DNA of 64,000 nt from Atkinsonella hypoxylon (Eukaryota > Ascomycota > Sordariomycetes > Hypocreales > Clavicipitaceae): assembly GCA_000729835.1 (NCBI GenBank), contig JFHB01000012.1, positions 62,001 through 126,000 of the forward strand, read 5' to 3'. The notes beneath the pieces are model-generated. The model saw nothing but the letters and a program-made list of their open reading frames with translations. It was not told the origin of the DNA and did not search any database. Each line of letters starts with the position of its first letter. The first letter of the stretch is position 1. Shown one piece after another: positions 44,076 through 56,202 of this stretch. A program made the position numbers and the translations under genes.

Positions 44076-46751
44076 CTACTTGGCAATAGTCTGTATTTTC
44101 CATAACCGCGCATATTTCCCATTCAGCGCCAACAAGTCCCTATGCGAGCCCCTCTCCACCACTTTCCCCTGATCAATCACCAGGATCAAATCCGCATTGA
44201 CAACCGTCGATAGCCGATGAGCAATCATGAACACGGTACGGCCTGCGCTCAGCGCGCTGATGGCCTGCTGGATAAGTGACTCTGTCTCCGAGTCCACTGC
44301 GCTCGTGGCCTCGTCTAGCACGACGATCTTGGGCCGACGGAGGATGACGCGCGCAATGGCAAGACGCTGGAGTTCACCGCCACTGAGCCGAACACCTCGC
44401 TCGCCTAGCCTGGTTCTGTATCTGTCGGGGAACCGCATGATTTGTTGGTGCATACGGGCGGCTTTGCAGGCTTCAATGGCCTCGTCTTCGGACGCTCCCG
44501 GGCGAGCGTAGAGCATGTTGTCCATCAGGGTTTGGTCAAAGACGGAAGGATCCTGCGGCACAGAACCCAGAATGTCGCGAAGACTATCCAACGTGACATC
44601 ACGAATATCTTGGTCATCGATGGAGATGGACCCCTCGGTCACATCGTAGAATCTGTACAGGAGCTTCAAGATGGTCGATTTCCCTCCCCCAGTCTCACCG
44701 ACCAGCGCGACACGCTGTCCCGGCTGTGCTGTAAACGAGATATCTTGAAGAATGGGCCTTGCAGGATCGTAGGCAAACGAGACATTCTTGAACTCGACTT
44801 TGCCCCCTTTCAGCTCAATATCGCGTGCCCCTGGTCTGTCTTGAACGGACGGTTTCGTCTGGATCAACTGGTAGAGCCACTCGGCATCAAGAACATGCGT
44901 GGTGGCTTCCCGGATGTTCCACGCCAGTGAGCTCATCGGCGAACTGATTGTATTCCAGTAACTTATCACGAAGATGAAACTGCTGATGCTGTCTGTGCCG
45001 TCGGCAACTCTCTTGGCGACTAAAGCCGCCGCGGTGACCTGCCCAATCTCCATGATGCAAGTCTCCGTCATGCTAACGTATTGATAGAAGTCGTAAAGAT
45101 TGCGCTGGCTACGAATCGCTTTCCATATTGAGTTGGCATACCGGCCTTCTTCGTACTTCTGTCGATTATGATAGGCCACAGTCTGCCAGTTGGTGATTGA
45201 ATCGTACAACGTTTCATTTTCCACACGGCTCGTTTCGTTTACTTGCCTTTCAATCTGTACCGTCTTCGAGTTGCCCCTGTATGCAACGTAGAGATGGATC
45301 ATGGACGTCGCGAGAATGATGAAGCCCATTGTGACGTCAAAACGGCTGCTCAGGACGAACAGAGCTACGGAGAAATCGATGAAGATGGGTGCCGTTTGGT
45401 ACAAGCTGTCAAGCATGTAGCTCAAGTTGCTGCCTTGCTCAATGGCTTTTGCTACGCGGCCCGTGGATCTGGAGGTATGGTAGTCCATGGAAAGATTCAT
45501 AACGTGGCGGAAGGCAAGCGTCGTAAGTTGCTGGTAGGCATATTGGGAGATGCGTGTTCCAGCCATGGACTGAAGCGTGCCGAGAGTAGAACCAATGGGG
45601 AAGCTCAAGGCTGCCCAAATAATGAGCTCCTTCCAAGGCGCTTGTCCTGCATGATATTAACGTGTTGACTCTCACGAGGTGTTTCGTCGCGTTTTTGTAC
45701 ATACCTGTGACTGCCGATCTACTGACGGCCTCGGTCAATATACTAAACTGTTTGGGGATCATGTATGTGAGAAACCGCTGAGCGCCAATGCAGAGAAAAA
45801 GCACCAAAATCCACATCTGCGTAGGCCTGTGCTTGTAGGGAAGAATAGCTGGGAGGAATATGAGTAGTGTCTTGAAATACCCCAGCCATCCTCCCGCCTC
45901 TTCGAGCCGCTTCTGCTGCTTCGCCTTGATTTCCTTGTCGTCCTCGTCTTCTTCCCCTTGATCGTCGTCGTTCTCATTTGACCGAGAGGCGGAACCGTAC
46001 TCGGTTGTGGAAACTGAGTCCCATGTCCCATCTGTTCTAGATGCCCCGCCAAGCAGACTACGGGTTTCCTCAGCCGTGGCCTTTTCACATTTCGCATCTC
46101 GCTTCAATACTGCGAAACAGTGTATGGAAGCCGCAGTGAATAGCACGAAGCGCAAAGCCTGCGCCCCAACGAGGCAGAACCCCCATTTGTCATCCACAGC
46201 CAAGTCCGATACAGCAAGTGCTAAGATTGCGGCATCAAAAAGCGCGCCAGCGACCCAGGCCAGGATATACGCTGGCCAGAATGGGGAATCACCTTCGATA
46301 AGGAAGACGCTGATTGCTGACCAAATGAGAATACTCGAGAAAGCATAAAGCTCCAAACAAGTCAGCATTATAGTCTTGATTCCCGTATTGGACATTACTT
46401 GAAGTGTGCTATACCTACGGTTTCGCTCGGTACAGTCGCTGTAGTGTTCAGATGCCTCGTCGCCGAACTGACGATACCCTCCCAGACCTACTCTCGTCAC
46501 GGTCAGGGTATGGCTTCGACCATGCATCGTGCCGCAATTCAAAAACTCACAAAGGTAAGCGTAACAAGCGGTGAAAGCCATTGAAGCCATTTCTTGTGTC
46601 CAGGACCGACAGTATACGATACTCGACGCCCAGGACTCTGGGTAAGCTCCCTCAAAATGGGCCAGCAGGCGAAGATGACGCCAGTGGCAATGGGAAGAGC
46701 AATATGGAGAACCGCCAGAGCCGGCAGCTTGTCTGGATAGTCGGGCTTCAT
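44076..46751 (-). CDS. ABC half-transporter, HMT1/ATM1-like (ABCB6 group)
   Basis: Relatives include fission yeast Hmt1 (vacuolar, phytochelatin/metal tolerance) and ABCB6. Three exons: 46751-46551, 46467-45705 and 45646-44076, total 2,535 nt, 844 aa. The N-terminal extension has several membrane helices (e.g. VLHIALPIATGVIFACWPIL, LELYAFSSILIWSAISVFLI), as in the HMT1 group. An acidic linker (NDDDQGEEDEDDKEI) precedes the core six-helix domain. The nucleotide-binding domain is complete: Walker A GETGGGKST (about residue 640), Q-loop SVPQDPSVFDQT, signature LSGGELQRLA (about 742), Walker B IVVLDEATSAVD and the switch IAHRLST. The organelle (vacuole or mitochondrion) is not decided, but the extension favours the vacuole. 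Confidence 0.9.
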
Positions 46752-47890
46752 TATGATGTCGGATAATGATCTGAACGAGTGTGAGACAGCTGGACGAGAC
46801 AGACAGGCAAGCCAATACCGGCATAGACGTAAGCTGAGATGTGCGTTGCCAGCGACCCTAGCATAGGCTCGTCCTCAATGCTCATCACCAGCAACCTGGG
46901 AGTTGGAAAGGAAATACGCCAGAGAACAGGAACGCAAGGAACAGAGGAGGAACATCGGCTTGTCAGCAGCTCTTTGTCTGCAAAGTCTGCATTTGGCCCC
47001 TTGCTGCGCACATGCCCGGAAGTGACCCGAACTCGAGTCGAGGCTGGTGACTCATCGGTGGGAGGTGCAAAAGGTACAGCCACGGCCACGTCTTGCACCC
47101 AGAATTGATTTAATTAACTAGTTACCTCGTTGATTAAATGACTAGCGCTGGGGTGCCATGCATATAACAAGCGAAAGTGGAGTCAAACTTTAAAATAAAC
47201 CCAGCATCCTCCTAACCACTAGAGTCCTCTATGGTGGACCAGCAGTATTATGACATCAACAAGGCGACTAACTGTAGACGATCCCGAAACAGGCCCACAA
47301 ACGTCACGCGCAAGGTTACGGTCGCATACACATCTGCAACATGTGCAACGTTGTATAATACAAGATACAATGTTCTTGATGCCAATAAATATTATACGTC
47401 GAAGTATAGAAGATATATGCTATGCTAGTACCTAATAACCAAGCCGAGAGCTGATTATAGACAATCCCTTTACCCACGAACAAGACAACTCTAGAAAAAT
47501 ACCCTCGTTGACAAAGAAAGTTGGTTAAGAATGCTTTGTATCCGTATCGTTAAAGGCTATAAAGCATGAACCGTCCTTCAGTCAAAGAACAGGCCGCACC
47601 TCGACGCGATCGCAGCGTTTGACGGTGCAATCCTCTGTGTCGAGTGAAACGTCTGTCTTCATGTTGAGGACGGCGTATAACATATATGTATATATGCTTG
47701 CCCCGCGAATCAATTTATGGACATTTTGAAATTGGGCATATTGATATTGACAGATGCAAGGTAGTCTGCTCCGCTGAAGCAGACAAAACCACTGCGTGCT
47801 AATCGGAGAGTAGTATAGAAGTCCGAAACACACCTTGTGAATGGTGGGTGTTCATTTTTAGTTGCTTCATTCCATATTCGGACTCGGCTT
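46752..47890. other. intergenic upstream of the ABC transporter
   Basis: 1.1 kb. The first 350 bp are frame-rich but antisense or out of frame. 47,100-47,560 is TA-rich. No supported gene. Confidence 0.5.
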
Positions 47891-50734
47891 TCAAAAGCTG
47901 AAAAGGCCACTTCTTTGTTTGCCGAGAGGGTACACAATGAGCGCGCTCATGAATAGACCAACACTGATGCCAATAGCCACTTGGATGACGCTGAATAAGA
48001 CATTGAACGGAGTGCCGTCGAGATCTCCGAGTGATTTCAGGTTGGCATCGACAGCGCTGGTGCTGTTGCCAGTGAGTTGATTGGCTGAGGCGATGCCAGC
48101 CAGCAAAGAACCGCCTGCTGCTAGTCCGGAAGGGACTTGAACAAAGATAGCCGGAAGCATGGCAGCGGCAGCCAAGGTGTACCCAACCTTTCGAGGCCGG
48201 CGCCACTCTTTCTTGGAGGGAACGGCGCTGGCTTCGGAGTCGGACCTGGAGGGCAGCGGCCATGTGTCAGAGTTATGGCGACGGCTCTTGCTGAATCTCG
48301 GACGCACTCGGAATTCCCACCACTCCACAAAGTCTAGCCAAATGTTTTCAACATGCCGGCCCAACCTGGAGTATAAATTCGCCAGTATGCCCACGGTGAG
48401 GGCCCCCAGCATGTTGGAGATCTGACTGTTGCCCTCAAAGTACTCGCTACAGTAACTGTTCACGCAGAAGCCAGCCAAAGCCATGGTAGTCATGACCGGT
48501 GTCTGTCTCCATTTTGCTTGGTTGATGATGCAGAGACAAAGGGTGAAGCAGGGAACGAACAAGAAATACCATCCGCGATGCAGAGGGTTATGACAGTGCG
48601 TTTCACTCGTGGCATTGCTATCCATCATGCCATACAATGAAGCTCCAATTGTGATTCCATAGCCCAAGAATAACGTGTAAATCATGGCATACACCATTCT
48701 TACACTTCCCGCGACAATGTTGTGGCTTTGTAACTCCAGAGAGCTACACAGCACCATGTAACCAGGCAGGATCAAAGCAATACTACTCTGGGCCAGCGAA
48801 CCAAAACAGAACAGCTGGCCGTTTTTGATCGAACCAAAGCCACGAGCCAAGAAAGACGTGATAACAGCAGCAGAGACTTCAAAGACGTTTGCATACAGCT
48901 CGTTGCTCGCAGCGCACACGAGCTGTAGCAAGCCCACAATACATCCCAGGATAAAAGCAATGGGCAAATCGATGAAACGGCCCTCGAAAGCGAAAGGTGC
49001 GACACAGGCCGATGCAATACCGTACATTATGACCTTGAGCCAAGTGTGGAACTTTGGCTTTCTTTTCATCACCTCGTCAAGCCTTAGCGTTGCTTCTTCG
49101 ACACCGAGCTTGTCATGAACAACGTCCTTGTAAATGTCGTGAACGTCTCGAAGCTTTCCCAAATCGATTCCCTGCGGCACTCGTATCAATTTCACTTCGG
49201 CCGTATGCGTCCTGCTGTCATCGAAGCTAATAATCATGCAGGAGGGGAGGTAAAGAAATTGGCCTTCGATCTCGAGGACTCGCGATGACGTAGTCATATA
49301 TTCTTCGAGGCGGTGTGTCGGCGCACCGTATAACATGAGAGCACGGCATAACTTGAGTAGATAGTGGTGTCGCGCGATTATGCCGGCGATGTGAACCGTG
49401 ATTTTAAATTGTTCTTTTTTAGATTTAGAGGGCTTTTCTTTCCTAATGGTCTCGGTCCACGTTTCGGATATCTCGCTAGAGCCGGGCGCGGCAAACAGGG
49501 ATGAAGACTTCATAAGTTCAGTCATGGAAGTAGTTGATGGATGTGCTCGGTTACTGGAAAACAAACCACTCCTAAGCCGTGATCGGGCTGTTCCACCTGC
49601 AGAAGAAGGTCTCGAAGACGGAGGCGAGGGCAGAGGCGACATGGTAGGACTTGAAGATGAGGAGAGAGGCGTGAGTTGCCCGCTGCTATTACTGTTGGAG
49701 GCGTTTCTCTCATTCTGATAGAGCTGGAGTAGCGAGGACAGAACACCGCTTCGATACTTGGGGGGACAGGGGACGTAGTCATCTCCGGTCAGTCTCCGGG
49801 ACAGAGGTGTATTTGTGCCAGATGAGCCAGGAGAGATGCCGAGCGTGGCACTTCGATCAACTGCGTGGGTGTGAGTCCTGACCAAGGTTTCTGCTACTTG
49901 GAAGGTCTTTTGGCGACTCAAGGGGGTGCGACTCTTCACAGGATCATTGTGGACATGACCTTCCGGCGGCATGGCAGCGTCATCTCTTGGGGGAGGGTCA
50001 CGATCATCTGAATCGTTGACCAGGCGCTGGAATGGACGCCCACCTTCTGAATTTCGCCTAGATCCTGGAGCAGGGTTGCTCCCCACGGACATAGCTAAAC
50101 GATCCGCTCGTTGGCGAGCGTCATTCATAGAACGAAGTTGACGCTCTGTAGCCTGTTTTTCTGCTAGATCCGCCTTCTCGCGTTCCTCTGGAACACCATA
50201 ACTAGTGCTGCGTCTCAAGGCCGGTCTAGGGGCTCTTTGTGTGGGCACAGGTAACAGCTGATTCTCTCGTCGTCGTCTTTCCTCCTCTGTTAATACCATG
50301 TTGAGAGCGATCCTCAACTCCTTTGCGTCCAATGCCGCGGGCGGAGTAGAGAAGAGTCCCGGAGAGGCTGGTGCTGAGGCTGCAAAGTCTTGAATCGCCA
50401 CGGTCGGAATCGAAGTGTTATTCTCATCACCAGGTCTATTTTCACGGACAGGGCTTCTCGTGGTGCCACCCGGAGAAACTGGGTCGGCAACGGGAGTTGA
50501 TGTGGCAACGTCATGGCGAACGGTGGTCGAAGCCGGGCTTGCGGTTTCTTTTTCAGATGGAGAGGTTGGTGATCCCTCGGCCTTTGGCGCTCTAGTTGGG
50601 CTTTGGCTGCTTGAATGCCAGACAACGCGCTTCTTCAACTTTGGAGTTGGTGCGTTTGTGTTAGAGTGGGAACTGGAGTCAGAGCTATCCTTGGTGGTGT
50701 CTGGTGCCATGGTTGGCAACGAAAAATCCTGCAA
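47891..50734 (-). CDS. PRM10-like membrane protein (ThrE/DUF1212 family)
   Basis: Bacterial ThrE exports threonine/serine; the fungal family includes yeast Prm10, whose substrate is unknown. A single frame of 947 aa. The first 440 residues are disordered (Ser/Pro/Arg-rich). The core begins FKITVHIAGIIARHHYLLKLCRALMLYGAPTHRLEEYM and LEIEGQFLYLPSCMIISF, diagnostic of the family, followed by about ten hydrophobic helices, a soluble segment (FVEWWEFRVRPRFSK, the short WLDFVEW motif) and a last helix pair (NVLFSVIQVAIGISVGLFMSALIVYPLG). An ATG eight codons later (MAPDTTKD) is an alternative start. No intron is needed. Confidence 0.92.
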   Translation of the reverse strand: MQDFSLPTMAPDTTKDSSDSSSHSNTNAPTPKLKKRVVWHSSSQSPTRAPKAEGSPTSPSEKETASPASTTVRHDVATSTPVADPVSPGGTTRSPVRENRPGDENNTSIPTVAIQDFAASAPASPGLFSTPPAALDAKELRIALNMVLTEEERRRRENQLLPVPTQRAPRPALRRSTSYGVPEEREKADLAEKQATERQLRSMNDARQRADRLAMSVGSNPAPGSRRNSEGGRPFQRLVNDSDDRDPPPRDDAAMPPEGHVHNDPVKSRTPLSRQKTFQVAETLVRTHTHAVDRSATLGISPGSSGTNTPLSRRLTGDDYVPCPPKYRSGVLSSLLQLYQNERNASNSNSSGQLTPLSSSSSPTMSPLPSPPSSRPSSAGGTARSRLRSGLFSSNRAHPSTTSMTELMKSSSLFAAPGSSEISETWTETIRKEKPSKSKKEQFKITVHIAGIIARHHYLLKLCRALMLYGAPTHRLEEYMTTSSRVLEIEGQFLYLPSCMIISFDDSRTHTAEVKLIRVPQGIDLGKLRDVHDIYKDVVHDKLGVEEATLRLDEVMKRKPKFHTWLKVIMYGIASACVAPFAFEGRFIDLPIAFILGCIVGLLQLVCAASNELYANVFEVSAAVITSFLARGFGSIKNGQLFCFGSLAQSSIALILPGYMVLCSSLELQSHNIVAGSVRMVYAMIYTLFLGYGITIGASLYGMMDSNATSETHCHNPLHRGWYFLFVPCFTLCLCIINQAKWRQTPVMTTMALAGFCVNSYCSEYFEGNSQISNMLGALTVGILANLYSRLGRHVENIWLDFVEWWEFRVRPRFSKSRRHNSDTWPLPSRSDSEASAVPSKKEWRRPRKVGYTLAAAAMLPAIFVQVPSGLAAGGSLLAGIASANQLTGNSTSAVDANLKSLGDLDGTPFNVLFSVIQVAIGISVGLFMSALIVYPLGKQRSGLFSF

Positions 50735-51222
50735 GTGGTTGGCTCTGAGACCTGTCTCAGAGCTAGATTAAGAGATATATCATTCAGACATGAAGTTGGA
50801 GTATGAACAACAAATGTAAGAGGAAAGGAGAGTAAACAATAAATAAGGGCCTGGGTCGAGTCTGCTTTGGCCGTCTAATAAGGTTGGAAGCATAGCACCC
50901 TAAGCGCAATTGGAAAGCCGATAGCAACATGGGGTCCATGGACACAGCGAAGTTTTGGACACCAAGATGCGCCCACGCAAACCGGAAGGCAAATCTATGT
51001 TTTGGCACCAAGAGGCAACACATCTCAGACTTGTGTCGAGGAAAGAGGGCCAATTGTGGTCCCCAGGCACCAGGCAAGAAAAACGGCCATCCATGTGAAA
51101 GGTAATTAGATAAAACCAGAAGTGCCTTTGGGCTCGTCATTGTGGGTCAACGGCATAAGATGGAGCACTCTAGATACGATCCTGAGACTGAGACTGACTG
51201 CATGGATAGCGTCGAGGACAGC

Positions 51223-51276
51223 TTGTGTGTATGTGCGTGTGTGTGCGTGCGTGCTTGTGTGTGTGTGTGTGTGTGT
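51223..51276. repeat. (GT)n microsatellite
   Basis: Imperfect then perfect GT dinucleotides (about 11 perfect units at the 3' end), interrupted by ATGTGC and CGTGCGTGC. It lies 490 bp upstream of the PRM10-like start. Confidence 0.9.
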
Positions 51277-51841
51277 AATTATTATTTTATTTTTTTGTGG
51301 AAACAAAGATCGGCGGCGACTGAAGTAAAAATGGTAAGACAAGCACAGATAGCTTTGGGTGCTTTCGCAGTGGAGATGACAGTTATGATAGGCAGAGCAC
51401 TGAGCAAGGGCGGTTAGGAAGGAGGGACTTACATGATACTTTCCTAGTCTCGAGCATCTTTCGAGGATGATGGAAAAAGGACTAAGAGCGGGGCGGGTCC
51501 TCCTTTTCCAAAACGATACGAGATGGTTTCTTCCATCGATGAGGCTCCTCTTCAACGGCGAGGCACTCGAGAGATGAAAACTTTGATCAAGGCGTGCGGA
51601 AGGCGTAACGGAGGTTTGCGCCAACCCATATTTTTTTTTTACTTCTAGTCGATAGTTAACTATGGTGGCGTCCGGTTATGGACCCGTTGTGGATCCGTTG
51701 ACGACGGCTGCGATCCCGACCGCCGGTTACATGCAGCAAGCCCAGCATAGCCCGCTGCCGTCCCATTTTAAACAACTTGTGCATGATTCATATGATGATC
51801 CACCGGCTTCAGCGTTCCAAACTCGCCGGGAAGCAGAGCAA

Positions 51842-51865
51842 TTCAGTTCAGTTCAGTTCAGTTCA
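51842..51865. repeat. (TTCAG)4 microsatellite
   Basis: Four perfect TTCAG units, then TTCAC. Confidence 0.85.
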
Positions 51866-54800
51866 CTCACAATGCTGACCTCGAGGAGGACGAGGACGAT
51901 GATGACCGAGGACAATGGGCGGTGCACGGTGAATGAAAGCCGGCGAATTGTCTCCTCAACAGATTGATTCAGATTTCAGAAGGTTCATGCCTCTTCTGAG
52001 GTGTGCCAGAAAAGCTCGAGTTGTGGCCACCCCTCCTTGATGATAAGTCGTATGGATGGGCCTTCTGGCACGATTGCAGTCGAATAGCGCTTCGGACCAG
52101 TTGCCATAGTACAAGTGCATTCGTATTAACAGGACGTGTACTATTGCGCCGGGAGTAGCTGCCTTGCGGAAGTTCTGCTTTTGGAAGGCACGGTGGCAAT
52201 CTGACTACCCCTTGTGTGGACAGAAAATGACAGCTCTGAAGCAAGATAGATGGGTTGCATGCATGCATGCCAGCCATGGCCAGATCGGGTCCCAGCGAGA
52301 CGGAGAAAGAAAAAGGGGGAGCAGGGTGGAAACCAAACGCCACCCCCCACGCCAACCCACCCCCCCCCAACCCCTCGCCCCCCACCAAAACCTACAGATG
52401 CAACGGGATTTACCAGCAGAACACGAATAACTGGTGACTGATGCTCGGGAAGAACCAGACCAGACTGCTGATAGGCGAGCACGGCAACTGGATAGTTTCG
52501 ATTTTTGTCACTATACAAGTGCTAACTGGATCTCATGGTAGAGTGGACACAGCACATTGTTCGCCACACGAAGCTTGCACATGTGACGATCTGTTCATTG
52601 GGGTGCGATGTACAGTGTACCACGATGCACTATGTCGGCGCCACGACTTGTCACGTGAAGCCCGTTGAGGCAGGTTCACCATCGAGTTCGACGAAAGTCG
52701 ACATGGATTGGGATGCAAGAGCCCTGGATTGATGATTGCATCACCTGTGGTGCTCAATCCAAGTTCATCTGCTTGTGTGGGCCGGCCGGCTGCTCAACCT
52801 TGCTGATAAGCTGGTTCCTTCAATTTCAGACGCCGGCCTTGCCTCTGCAGTAAGTTCTTTAACGATTCTACCCAATTTGTTTGCAGAACGTCTTTGCAGA
52901 ATTCTACCCTGATATGGCTGGCGCCTCAACCTGGAAAATCGGCCTCAGTTTCAAAGAGTGTTTTGTGCTCCATGCGCCGAGGGGGCCGTCCGTTGCCGCC
53001 AAGCCAGAAGAGGCAACCCGGCCAGGTACCTTGTTCATGGCACATGCATCCGAGTACCTGACACTGGCCAAGTTGCTTCTTCCCGAGTATTTTTTAACCA
53101 AAATTACCTAAGATAAAGAAAGGCCAAAAAATAATTCGTTCCAAGGATGATTAAGAGCGCTCTTAAAAATACATCAATAGAAGAGTTTTTTTTTTTTTTT
53201 TTTGAGGTTTTGAAAAGATTCTTATGCTGTATCAAGCTTTTAGAGAATTCTATCGTAATGCATAAGATAACTACAGTCTGTCTTTTCATTCTTGATACTG
53301 TGGCAAATTATGAGCGTGTAACTCCTGCCCGCTAGTGTATACATTAGTAGGGGTCTAACAATTACTAGATAGTCCCCGCCCAACGCTGGGAACCTACGGT
53401 ATTATTTATCTCTTAACACTAGGCTAGACGGCACGGTCAGGCATCAAAGACGATACGATACGACTTTGCATTTCTTTGTAGAATGGAAGCACCTAAAGCA
53501 GGCTTATGCGCGGCGACCATAGTTAGTTAACTAGTACACATGGGTTTCGGGATGGCTCGGAAAGTTGATCACTCAAGTATCGTTCCACGCGTATAGCGGT
53601 CTAAGATCCATGAGTTTTGTCTCTCGTTCCAACACATGGCACTACCTTGCGGCATATCATGAATATATTTTCGTACATGGATCATTAGCGCTGCTTTGCT
53701 TAGATGTGGAAGCCTTGTACCTTTAATACCATGGCGGGAACGCGTTTAAGACATGCAAACAGCGGTTTAATATAGCAGCTTGAGTTACGTAGTGCAACTT
53801 CGACGTAAGCTCCGCAAGCCATATTAATACGCAACTTGATCAGCCCAGGTCAAAAGTGAAGTGGGGAGGCCAGATGTCGGCATCTGGCGGATGTTGCGAC
53901 TGCTTGGAGTTATTCCAACGCTGTTGATCCCACTTTTCATCCATCTTCATTCTTGTGCCTGATGCCATTAACTAAATGCTAGATATCAGGAAGTGAGACA
54001 CGGCGTCCGGGTACAATGACACAGTTGCAGCGGGTCCAGGATGACGATAACACGTGTAGTATTCACTATGTGATCACCACTACCATGAACGGGCACGGTC
54101 ATGGGCAGTCATGGGCACGGCGGATGGTCAACCGACAGGCACGGTTGGGAGCAGAAATATGTCTTAGCACCTATCGTACGCCAGACCACGATCCATGACG
54201 CGCGGCGCAATCTTGCCAGGGCTGTCGTCCTATCCAGAGTGGAGAGAGAAGAGTTTAGATTGGGATTATTTCGAAGGCCGGGGAACAATTTGAGCGTGCG
54301 GCAGCTGAGAGAATGCCAGGTTTGTCAGGTGTCTGCTCGGAGCCGAAAGCTCCATGCAGCTTGCTATTTGGCCGTCGATGGATACATTTACTCCCATGTA
54401 CCTAGGTACCTACCTACCTTCGCACGCCACCCCAATTTGTGGAAAAAGCTCTAGGACAAATATTATTTTCAATCAGCTATTAGACCTTTGTAGCACTTGC
54501 AGTGAAGAAATATATGCTACAAGAGTGTCTGCTGGCTCTGACCAAGAATTGGGGCGGCGCGCAGCATCTAGATGGGCCTTCCACACACCTCGAATCCCTT
54601 TCGAGACGCAGATCGAGCATGGCACGGCTTTCAACGCTCCTCTAAGCCACATTACTCTGTCTGGTTTTATCGCCAACAGTTATAGCCTAGTTTTGCCCGC
54701 GAGCTCATATGGTAACTGCGCGTATCGTGATCGGCGTCGATTTAGCCCCGCCATGTATATTTCTGCGATGCACAAAAATCGGGCGACATGAGATGAGCTA

Positions 54801-55318
54801 TGTGTCCCCAACCTCGCGTCTATGTCTATGGATTCCAGAGATCGGCACCGCTGACTGGCCCAGTTGTCCAGTCTTGTCTCGAATTATCTAGCTGCGCCTG
54901 CAGTCCTGAATATGGTTCAACGCACGACTTTCCGATAAGTGGCTGGCTTGGTCAAGTAATCTCCGATGTCTAATATTTCCTTGAGGTGGTTGGACATGAC
55001 TGTACACACGTCGTCCCTGGGGGAGACCTCAGTGGCGCCACGTGACCCTCGCGGGTCTCTAGCCGGCATAATGATGAATGCAACCAACCAACCAACCCAG
55101 GTGTCGTCCAACTAAAAGCAATTATGGGATGTCCATTTAAATATCCGAGCAGCCTCGAAGATGAATCTGGCGTCTTCGGTTTTTCGAAGTTACTCTCCGA
55201 TGATCGTAACGTCCTACACTCGATAAAAATTCCCTGCGCTGTCCAAGCCGAGATCACGGCCGGCAACTCATCGAGATAAGCAGTCCCCATTCCTGCGTTC
55301 GAGCTGCAACCATAAGAA

Positions 55319-56202
55319 ATGACAGCACAGACGGAAATAGCGGGAATTCCATCTCGACAGGTCCCCTTGCGCGTCATTGTCCATGGTGTACATCGCACAG
55401 GGTCGATGAGCACCAGAACGGCGTTGCACCAACTTGGCTTCCATAATTGCTACCACATGATCAATGTTAAGGAGAATATCGATCCAGACGCCGACCTCTG
55501 AATCAGTGCTATGGAAGCCAAATTTGCCGGCAAGAGTGAGAAAAAGGACACGAGGAGATTGGGACAAGCTGTTGGGAGACTCGCAAGCTTGTCTTGGCTT
55601 GCCCGCTGCCCTCTTCACCCTTGAACTCACCGAGGCGTATCCCGAAGCCAAGATTGTCATGCTGAATCGCGATGCAGAGAAATGGTAACTATGAAAGTGT
55701 CCACGAAAGCGTTTACAACCCCTATTCCGTCCTCGGTATGCTGCAGGACCTATACTGCGCCGCGCTGAATCCGCAGCACCGTGCTTGGGTTCGTTTCTAC
55801 GAGGCTCGGGCAAAGTACGGCCTGAAGTATGATCACGGCGTCGAAAAGGACAAGGCAATCGCTTGGTTCAACCAGGAGGTGCAGGATGCCATCCCTGCGG
55901 ACAGACGCATCGAGTTCTCCGTCTAGGACGGATTCGAGCCGCTCTGCAATTTCCTGGACGTGCCAGTGCCTATGGTCCAAGATGAGAAAACGGGCGAGAT
56001 GGTCGGAGCGCCGTTTCCGCACGTCAACTACCGTGCAGCGTTCGTTACATTGGCGACGAAATATGGGCAGGACAAAACGCGCAAGGCTAATTCGGCACTC
56101 CTAAAGTACACTAGTGAAGCTGTTGCACTGGGAGACATGGGCTACGGTTGCTATTGTCTGTGTAAGACCCGATTAGGAGGGCGTTCCTGGCCACGAATGT
56201 GA
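55319..56202 (+). pseudogene. sulfotransferase-like (P-loop) protein, broken by stops and frameshifts
   Basis: The fungal Sulfotransfer_4 group (often labelled NAD-dependent epimerase) has an N-terminal P-loop, seen here as VIVHGVHRTGSMSTRTALHQLGFHNCYHM. The rest is split over frames: DADL then TGA (55499-55501, where TGG/Trp is expected), continuing EAKFAGKSEKK; a frame change near 55550; LGDSQACLGLPAALFTLELTEAYPEAKIVMLNRDAEKW; an apparent 4-base insertion at about 55685; YESVHESVYNPYS... to RRIEFSV; TAG at 55924-55926 (CAG/Gln expected); DGFEPLCNFLDVPVPM... APFPHVNYRAAF; and an end CKTRLGGRSW. Residue-level conservation between the lesions is high, so inactivation is recent. Confidence 0.85.

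Larger units (their letters stand above)
50735..55318. other. long intergenic region, no confident gene
   Basis: About 4.6 kb. Frames such as 51106-51624 (-), 51969-52388 (-) and 54354-54791 (+) lack motifs and overlap one another. A C-rich patch (about 52341-52386), a T17 run (53187-53203) and two microsatellites are present. 53,340-53,880 is TA-rich and may be old repeat DNA. Confidence 0.45.

Noticed and set aside
51106..51624. Minus-strand frame of 172 codons upstream of the PRM10-like gene
   Set aside because: It contains the GT microsatellite read as a His/Thr repeat; the remainder shows no motif.
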